From JAUYIV01 sp035464675 (GTDB taxonomy: Bacteria > Actinomycetota > Acidimicrobiia > Spongiisociales > UBA11373), in assembly GCA_035464675.1 (NCBI GenBank), contig DATHSA010000044.1:1-26437 (forward strand): a stretch of DNA of 26,437 bases, read 5' to 3'. Below the pieces are notes generated by a model that was not told the DNA's origin, made no database searches, and saw nothing but the letters and a program-made list of their open reading frames with translations. This document shows positions 1 to 3,920 of this stretch, piece after piece; position 1 is the stretch's first letter; each line of letters opens with the position of its first letter. The position numbers and the translations under genes were made by a program.

Positions 1-2
1 GG

Positions 3-152
3 GCGGCGTTGCTCAATCATCTCGCCGATCTCCACCATCGTGCCGGACGCGAGGAGGACTCCCGGACCGCCCTCACCGAGGCGGTGCGGCTCTTCTCGGA
101 CCTCCAACCCGATGCTTGGGAGCCTGAGGTGTGGCTGCTTACCAGGTGGTGA
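3..152 (+). CDS. C-terminal end of a possible TPR-like protein (partial)
   Basis: An open frame enters from the left edge and stops with TGA at 150-152, leaving 49 residues. The piece reads as a helix pair (AALLNHLADLHHRAGREEDS, then ALTEAVRLFSDL) followed by a Trp-rich tail, like the last repeat and capping helix of a tetratricopeptide-type protein. The start and most of the protein lie outside the window, so the role cannot be judged. The next gene, DUF1905, begins 22 bases later on the same strand but has its own promoter-like box. The assignment is an inference from helix pattern only. Confidence 0.45.
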   Translation, partial: AALLNHLADLHHRAGREEDSRTALTEAVRLFSDLQPDAWEPEVWLLTRW

Positions 153-162
153 GGGGCACGCG

Positions 163-168
163 TACAGT
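163..168 (+). promoter_or_regulatory. -10 box (TACAGT) of a leaderless gene
   Basis: TACAGT lies six bases before the ATG at 175, so transcription would begin at or very near the start codon. There is no Shine-Dalgarno sequence. This arrangement recurs many times in the window. Confidence 0.5.
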
Positions 169-174
169 CGTCTC

Positions 175-471
175 ATGTACAGCTTCGGCGCCGAGCTCTG
201 GCTCTACGACGGCGATGCCGCCTGGCACTTCGTCACCCTCCCCGGCGAGGTGGCCGACGACATCCGCGCCAGGACTTCGGGCGAGCGCAGGGGCTTCGGA
301 AGCGTTCGGGTTGAGGTCACCGTTGGCGCGACTGCCTGGTCCACTTCGATCTTCCCCGACAGAGGGAGCGGCAATTACGTGCTCCCGGTCAAGCGAGAGG
401 TGAGGGAGGCCGAGGGCCTCGAGGCCGGGGACGTCGTCGAGGTGGCGCTTCGTCTTGCCGATGGTGCTTGA
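175..471 (+). CDS. DUF1905 domain protein
   Basis: A 98-residue protein matching the DUF1905 pattern: an N-terminal strand FGAELWLYDGDAAWHFVTLP, then a basic RRGFGSVRVEVTVG segment and a C-terminal LEAGDVVEVALRL strand. DUF1905 proteins are small beta-barrel-like proteins of unknown function, often found alone or fused to a YdeI-like domain. Here the protein is the stand-alone form. The frame is open further upstream, but the ATG at 175 is chosen because the conserved domain begins there and a TACAGT box sits six bases before it. It converges on the zinc-finger gene at 525-854. The family call is fairly sure; the function is unknown. Confidence 0.8.
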   Translation: MYSFGAELWLYDGDAAWHFVTLPGEVADDIRARTSGERRGFGSVRVEVTVGATAWSTSIFPDRGSGNYVLPVKREVREAEGLEAGDVVEVALRLADGA

Positions 472-524
472 GACGGGTGAGTCGGAGTCCGGCGAGCCAT
501 GATGGCCACCGGACGTTCCGGAGT

Positions 525-854
525 TCAGGTCGACGGGGCCTTGCGCAGGATGATCCGCGAGTGCGGATGGCACCATTGCCAGCCTTCCCCCGGCTCGATC
601 GAGGTGGTCACCGGGTGCCCCGTCTCTTCCACATGCCTCCTGGCGTGCATCGACTCCGACGAGTCGCAGCACCCCACCTGGCCGCATTGGGTGCACATCC
701 GAAGGTGAACCCAAGCCGTGCCGGCCTCGACACACTGCGGACACTCGGTGGCGCCGCTCTCCGTGTATTCGACGGACTCTGCGTGGGCGCAGGGTCGGAT
801 CCCGATGCCGGTGATCATCTGCACCACGAACTTCAGCGTCGTGTACGCCGACAT
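525..854 (-). CDS. UBP-type zinc finger protein
   Basis: A 109-residue protein with the UBP-type zinc-finger spacing: C22/H24, CPQC at 38-41, CTQC at 54-57, C62/C63, H70, H74, H80 and C95, with GWQWCHPH near the end. In eukaryotes this fold binds the ubiquitin C-terminus. Stand-alone actinobacterial copies have no established function. The start at 854 is preferred over the longer frame from 941 because TACCCT at 861-866 lies six bases upstream (leaderless pattern). The longer frame would also run through a structured repeat at 886-929. A further possible start is the internal ATG at 818. It lies just downstream of tRNA-Ile on the same strand, separated by the structured repeat. Confidence 0.8.
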   Translation of the reverse strand: MSAYTTLKFVVQMITGIGIRPCAHAESVEYTESGATECPQCVEAGTAWVHLRMCTQCGQVGCCDSSESMHARRHVEETGHPVTTSIEPGEGWQWCHPHSRIILRKAPST

Positions 855-860
855 CCATCG

Positions 861-866
861 AGGGTA
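861..866 (-). promoter_or_regulatory. -10 box (TACCCT) for the UBP zinc-finger gene
   Basis: Read on the minus strand, TACCCT is followed by six bases and then the ATG at 854. It supports a leaderless start and a transcription unit separate from the upstream tRNA-Ile. Confidence 0.5.
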
Positions 867-885
867 CGCGAGCGTCGTTGGAGGA

Positions 886-929
886 GGCCCGACCGGCGTC
901 TGTTCGGACCGAAGGGCCGAAGTCGGACC
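886..929 (-). repeat. tRNA-linked structured repeat, copy A
   Basis: On the plus strand the order is GGCCCGAC (886-893), CGGCGTCTG (894-902), TTCGGACC (903-910), loop GAA, GGGCCGAA (914-921), GTCGGACC (922-929). The outer arms pair 7 of 8 and the inner arms 7 of 8. Copies at 11192-11235, 11282-11327 and 20012-20048 keep the CGTCTG-like segment and the stems while changing the stem bases. On the minus strand it begins 14 bases after the tRNA-Ile 3' end. It may be a tRNA terminator or trailer structure, but it has no U-tract. Confidence 0.6.
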
Positions 930-943
930 GGGAAACAACACCG

Positions 944-1018
944 TGGGCCCGGGTGGACTCGAACCACCGACCTCATCCTTATCAGGGATGCGCTCTAACC
1001 GGGCTGAGCTACGGGCCC
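944..1018 (-). tRNA. tRNA-Ile(GAT)
   Basis: Minus-strand cloverleaf of 75 bases. The acceptor stem GGGCCCG pairs with CGGGCCC and the discriminator is A. The anticodon stem CATCC/GGATG closes the loop CTGATAA, giving anticodon GAT. The T arm is GGTGG-TTCGAGT-CCACC. CCA is not encoded, since the genomic bases after the discriminator are CGG. It is divergent from tRNA-Ala. Its 3' 44 bases (943-986) recur in inverted orientation at 25618-25661. Confidence 0.95.
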
Positions 1019-1031
1019 AATGAGGACGGCG

Positions 1032-1037
1032 AGTGTA
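1032..1037 (-). promoter_or_regulatory. -10 box (TACACT) for tRNA-Ile
   Basis: On the minus strand TACACT lies 13 bases before the first tRNA-Ile base. The same hexamer precedes tRNA-Ser(GGA) at 20167-20172. It is part of a compact divergent promoter region between the two tRNAs (1019-1090). No convincing -35 was seen. Confidence 0.5.
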
Positions 1038-1075
1038 TCAAAGGGGGGAACGCTCCCGACCTCCGGGCTGTTTCG

Positions 1076-1081
1076 TAACAT
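1076..1081 (+). promoter_or_regulatory. -10 box (TAACAT) for tRNA-Ala
   Basis: TAACAT lies nine bases before the first base of tRNA-Ala, so the primary transcript would carry only a very short leader. No convincing -35 was seen. Confidence 0.5.
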
Positions 1082-1090
1082 GACCGAGAC

Positions 1091-1167
1091 GGGGATGTAG
1101 CTCAGTCCGGCAGAGCACCTGGTTTGCATCCAGGGGGTCAGGGGTTCGAATCCCCTCATCTCCACCA
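1091..1167 (+). tRNA. tRNA-Ala(TGC)
   Basis: Cloverleaf with acceptor GGGGATG/CATCTCC (one G-U pair), D arm GCTC...GAGC and anticodon stem CCTGG/CCAGG around TTTGCAT, giving anticodon TGC. The T arm is AGGGG-TTCGAAT-CCCCT, the discriminator is A and the 3' CCA is encoded (1165-1167). It is divergent from tRNA-Ile. In many bacteria these two tRNAs sit in the rRNA spacer, but no rRNA is present here. Confidence 0.95.
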
Positions 1168-1191
1168 TTTGCGGCCTCGATGGCTGCAAAT
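1167..1191 (+). terminator. Hairpin after tRNA-Ala, possible terminator
   Basis: Imperfect inverted repeat starting at the tRNA 3' end: ATTTGC-G-GCC, loop, GGC-T-GCAAAT. It has no T-run after it, so it could be a processing structure rather than a terminator. Confidence 0.35.
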
Positions 1192-1197
1192 AGTGGT

Positions 1198-1221
1198 CTC
1201 TCCTCCCCGGAGGGGGGAGAG
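1198..1221 (+). repeat. GC-rich hairpin upstream of the thiolase gene
   Basis: CTCTCC-T-CCCC (1198-1208), loop GGA, then CCCC/CTCTCC complements GGGG-GGAGAG (1212-1221), giving a ten-pair stem with one bulged T. It lies 80 bases before the thiolase start, in the 1168-1300 gap, which otherwise holds only G+C-rich sequence and the ribosome binding site. It could be an extragenic repeat or a leader hairpin. Confidence 0.4.
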
Positions 1222-1300
1222 TGCGAGGCGGCGCGTCGCCGTAGCCGGAGGGTGGCGCCCCCGTCGTCGCGAGGTAGCGTTCATGGGAGGAGGTCTGGTC

Positions 1301-2449
1301 ATGCGCAACGCAGTGATCGTCGATGCGGTTCGCACCCCGACGGGGAAGCGGAACGGGGCGTACAAGGACATCCACCCGGTCGATCTGGCGTCCATACCCC
1401 TCCAGGCGCTGGTCGAGCGGAACGAACTCGACCCGTCGAAGGTGGACGACGTCATCTTCGGGTGCGTGATGCAGACCGGGGAGCAGGGCGTCAACGTCGC
1501 CCGCAACGCCGTGCTCGCGGCTGGCTTTCCCGAGGAGGTCCCCGGGACCACCGTCGATCGTCAATGTGGCTCCGGCCAGCAGGCCGCGCATTTTGCCGCC
1601 CAGGGGGTCATGGCAGGCGCCTATGACATCGTGATCGCCGGAGGCGTCGAGTCGATGACCCGGGTGCCCATGGGGGTGACCGCCTCCCAGGGCCCCGGCT
1701 TCCCGTTCGGGCCGAAGATGCTCGAGCGGTACAGCCAGGGCCTGGTGCCGCAGGGGATCTCTGCCGAGATGATCGCCGAGAAGTGGGGCGTCCCACGGGA
1801 GCGCCTCGACTCGATCGCCTTCGATTCCCATGCCCGCGCCGCCGAGGCCACGAGGCAGGGCCGGTTCGAGGGTCAGATCGTGGCTGTCGAGGTCGACGGT
1901 GAGATGGTGACCCGCGACGAGGGGATCCGCGAGGACACCTCAATGGAGGCGCTGGCCGGCCTCAAGCCCGCGTTCAAGCCGGATGGGCGGATCACCGCCG
2001 GCAACTCCTCGCAGATCTCCGACGGGGCCGCCGCGCTGCTGATCATGCTCGAGGACAAGGCGGAGGAGCTGGGCCTGAAGCCGATGGCCCGCTTCCACCG
2101 GTTCGCCCTCGCCGGCACCGACCCGGTGATGATGCTGACCGGTCCCATCCCGGCGACGGCCAAGGTGCTCGACAAGGCCGATCTGGGGATCGGGGACATC
2201 GACCTCTTCGAGATCAACGAGGCCTTCGCCTCGGTGATCGCCGCGTGGCTGGACGAGACCGGCGCCGACTGGTCGAAGACCAACGTCAACGGCGGCGCGA
2301 TCGCGCTCGGCCACCCGCTCGGCTGCTCTGGTGCCCGGCTGATGACCACGCTGGTCCACGAGATGCGCCATCGCGGGGCCCGCTGGGGCCTGCAGGCAAT
2401 GTGCGAGGGCGGAGGCATGGCCAACGCCACCCTGCTCGAGCTCGTCTAG
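1301..2449 (+). CDS. Acetyl-CoA C-acyltransferase (thiolase)
   Basis: A 382-residue thiolase. Thiolases either cleave 3-ketoacyl-CoA in beta-oxidation or condense two acetyl-CoA. The N-terminal VIVDAVRTPTGKRNG, the nucleophile Cys89 in RQCGSGQQA, NEAFAS, His338 in GHPLGCSGAR and Cys368 in CEGGGMANA give the complete catalytic set, and the length is normal for the family. The frame is open far upstream, into tRNA-Ala. The ATG at 1301 is chosen because a strong GGGAGGAGG ribosome binding site (1285-1293) precedes it by seven bases and the family N-terminus starts there. No other fatty-acid gene is nearby, so degradative and biosynthetic roles cannot be separated. Confidence 0.92.
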   Translation: MRNAVIVDAVRTPTGKRNGAYKDIHPVDLASIPLQALVERNELDPSKVDDVIFGCVMQTGEQGVNVARNAVLAAGFPEEVPGTTVDRQCGSGQQAAHFAAQGVMAGAYDIVIAGGVESMTRVPMGVTASQGPGFPFGPKMLERYSQGLVPQGISAEMIAEKWGVPRERLDSIAFDSHARAAEATRQGRFEGQIVAVEVDGEMVTRDEGIREDTSMEALAGLKPAFKPDGRITAGNSSQISDGAAALLIMLEDKAEELGLKPMARFHRFALAGTDPVMMLTGPIPATAKVLDKADLGIGDIDLFEINEAFASVIAAWLDETGADWSKTNVNGGAIALGHPLGCSGARLMTTLVHEMRHRGARWGLQAMCEGGGMANATLLELV

Positions 2450-2459
2450 TCGGGCACCC

Positions 2460-2699
2460 ATGGACATCCTCCGCATCGCGATCGCGGTCGTCATCGGCGT
2501 CGCCGTGTTCATGGCAGGCTGGTGGGGCGTGAAGCTGCTGGCCACGCCGCTGCCGCCTGAGCCAGATCCTGACGAGGTGGTGGACGTGGAACGCCCCTAT
2601 CGCTGCACGGTCTGCGGGATGCGGCTGACCGTCACGCACGCCCAGGGCGAAGACGTTGCCGCCCCGCGGCACTGCCGGGAGGAGATGGAGCCGGTCTAA
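2460..2699 (+). CDS. Small membrane protein with a possible zinc knuckle
   Basis: A 79-residue protein starting ten bases after the thiolase stop and probably cotranscribed with it. Residues 5-27 form one hydrophobic helix (IAIAVVIGVAVFMAGWWGV). A proline- and acid-rich linker follows, then a cytoplasmic-looking tail with CTVC (49-52), H60 and HC (71-72), which could bind a metal as a small ribbon. No known family was recognised. There is no clear ribosome binding site, so translational coupling to the thiolase is plausible. The gene converges on crgA across the DnaA-box patch. Confidence 0.65.
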   Translation: MDILRIAIAVVIGVAVFMAGWWGVKLLATPLPPEPDPDEVVDVERPYRCTVCGMRLTVTHAQGEDVAAPRHCREEMEPV

Positions 2700-2702
2700 C
2701 CC

Positions 2703-2716
2703 GTCGCCCGTCGCCC
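2703..2716 (+). repeat. Left copy of the GTCGCCC 7-mer repeat
   Basis: Two GTCGCCC units followed by GACGGG. The same unit in inverted orientation (GGGCGAC-like) occurs at 2801-2826, so the two copies bracket the A+T-richer patch. A six-unit run of the same 7-mer is at 11115-11156. Confidence 0.5.
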
Positions 2717-2756
2717 GACGGGAACGCGGCAAAGCGGTTAAATCACATCCATGTAG

Positions 2757-2788
2757 TTGTCCAGATGGTTTTCAACACTTGTGGACAA
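2757..2788 (+). promoter_or_regulatory. DnaA-box-like cluster
   Basis: On the minus strand 2788-2780 reads TTGTCCACA, a perfect actinobacterial DnaA box. On the plus strand 2757-2765 reads TTGTCCAGA, one mismatch away, facing the first box across 14 bases. TTTTCAACA at 2769-2777 is a weaker third match. The surrounding 2731-2790 is clearly richer in A+T than its neighbours. It lies in the gap between two converging genes (2700-2830), not beside dnaA or dnaN. Confidence 0.5.
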
Positions 2789-2800
2789 CGTCCTTGCCAG

Positions 2801-2826
2801 GCGACGGGAGACGGGCGACGGCGTCG
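2801..2826 (-). repeat. Right, inverted copy of the 7-mer repeat
   Basis: Degenerate GGGCGAC/GGGAGAC units on the plus strand, i.e. GTCGCCC on the minus strand. They mirror the units at 2703-2716. Confidence 0.45.
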
Positions 2827-2830
2827 GGCC

Positions 2831-3076
2831 TCAGTGGTAGTTCAGCGTCATCATGAAGCCGACGCCGATTGCAGCCAGGCCGAGATACAGGTAGATGCTC
2901 TGCTGCTCGCCGCCGGGGACGATGCCGATGTAGTTGAGGATGATCACCAGCACACCGACGGCCATCAGCCCGAACATCAGGACCGCGTACCACGTGGGTG
3001 AGACCTTGGCCTTCTCCGGGATGGGCGGCGGCTGGTCGACGCGGCTTGGGCGTCGTCTCCCTTTCGACTTCGGCAT
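2831..3076 (-). CDS. crgA: Cell division protein CrgA
   Basis: An 81-residue protein with the CrgA layout: basic N-terminus MPKSKGRRRPSR, a Pro-rich stretch, the segment SPTWYAVLMFGLMAVGVLVI (first membrane helix), a short periplasmic loop with IPGG, and a second helix IYLYLGLAAIGVGFMMTL. CrgA is an actinobacterial septal membrane protein that binds FtsZ/FtsI-type partners and coordinates septum and wall synthesis. The frame is open to 3103, but the ATG at 3076 matches the family start and has TACCCT seven bases upstream. It lies 31 bases after mutY on the same strand, at the end of the wall-synthesis cluster. In mycobacteria crgA is also close to pknB. Confidence 0.88.
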   Translation of the reverse strand: MPKSKGRRRPSRVDQPPPIPEKAKVSPTWYAVLMFGLMAVGVLVIILNYIGIVPGGEQQSIYLYLGLAAIGVGFMMTLNYH

Positions 3077-3083
3077 GACCGAC

Positions 3084-3089
3084 AGGGTA
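3084..3089 (-). promoter_or_regulatory. -10 box (TACCCT) for crgA
   Basis: On the minus strand TACCCT is followed by seven bases and the crgA ATG (leaderless pattern). GTGACG, matching TTGACA at four positions, lies 16 bases further upstream and could be the -35. It suggests crgA can be expressed separately from the long operon. Confidence 0.5.
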
Positions 3090-3107
3090 GTGGGTGCGGT
3101 CACCCCG

Positions 3108-3920
3108 TCACCGGGCGATGCGAACGCCCCGTGGCCCCGTGTCGATCATTCCCTCCTGTGACAGGCTCTCCGTCGCCTCTCTGACACGAGCCTCCGGGTG
3201 GCCGGTCGATCGTGCCAGTTCTGCATGGGTTCGCCATTCCGTCGGTCCGAGCGATCCCAGCACCGCACCGCGAACCTGACGATCCGAGCCGAGGAAGGCG
3301 GACTGTCGCCGAGGGGGCTGGTAGATGCTCGGGTCCTCGCACCAGGACGCCACCGGGCATAGGTCGCACCGAGGATCCCGGGTCCTGCAGACGGTGGCGC
3401 CGAGATCCATGACCGCCTGATTCCAGCTGCCGGCGTCGGCGGCGACCTCCCCGCCAGCCGCGCCGCGCAGGCCGGCGCCCGACAAGGGCTCACCGAACCA
3501 CCGGCTCAACACACGGCGGACATTCGTGTCGATCGCCGGTATCCGTTCGCCAAAGGCTATCGAGGCCACCGCCGCCGCGGTATACGGCCCGACGCCAGGC
3601 AGGCGGCGGAGCCCCGCGGCGGTTCTCGGCCAACCTTCCGAGGCGACGATTCGGGACGCGTCGCGGAGGCGTCGGGCCCGGATGTTGTACCCGAGGCCGC
3701 GCCACACCTCGAGGATCTCGCCGAGGCGTGCCTCCGCCACCGCCTCGACGGTGGGAAACCGCTCGACGAATCGCTGGTACACGGGCACCACGCGTGCCAC
3801 CTGGGTCTGTTGGAGCATCACTTCACTCACCAGGATCAGGTAGGGGTCGGCGGTGCCGCGCCATGGCAGGTCGCGGGCGGCGGATCTGTACCAGGCGAGG
3901 AGCGCCTCGCCCCTGGTCAT
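3108..3920 (-). CDS. mutY: A/G-specific adenine glycosylase MutY
   Basis: A 270-residue DNA repair glycosylase that removes adenine opposite 8-oxoguanine. The N-terminus has LPWRGTADPYLILVSEVMLQ with the catalytic Glu in SEVMLQQTQV. The helix-hairpin-helix is LPGVGPYTAAAV and the catalytic Asp is in AIDTNVRRV. The iron-sulfur cluster loop C-x6-C-x2-C-x5-C is intact (CRTRDPRCDLCPVASWC). The C-terminal NUDIX-like domain that recognises 8-oxoG is missing, and only about 60 residues follow the cluster. Short forms of this kind are common in actinobacteria. Its ATG overlaps the pknB stop by four bases, so it is translated from the wall-synthesis operon. Nth is less likely given LPWR and SEVMLQQT. 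Confidence 0.9.
   Translation of the reverse strand: MTRGEALLAWYRSAARDLPWRGTADPYLILVSEVMLQQTQVARVVPVYQRFVERFPTVEAVAEARLGEILEVWRGLGYNIRARRLRDASRIVASEGWPRTAAGLRRLPGVGPYTAAAVASIAFGERIPAIDTNVRRVLSRWFGEPLSGAGLRGAAGGEVAADAGSWNQAVMDLGATVCRTRDPRCDLCPVASWCEDPSIYQPPRRQSAFLGSDRQVRGAVLGSLGPTEWRTHAELARSTGHPEARVREATESLSQEGMIDTGPRGVRIAR

Noticed and set aside
468..1078. Open frames ending in peptides like WTRTTDLILIRDAL, and similar ones at 25346-25675
   Set aside because: These are translations of tRNA-Ile, tRNA-Arg or the tRNA fragment, a well-known artefact, not proteins.
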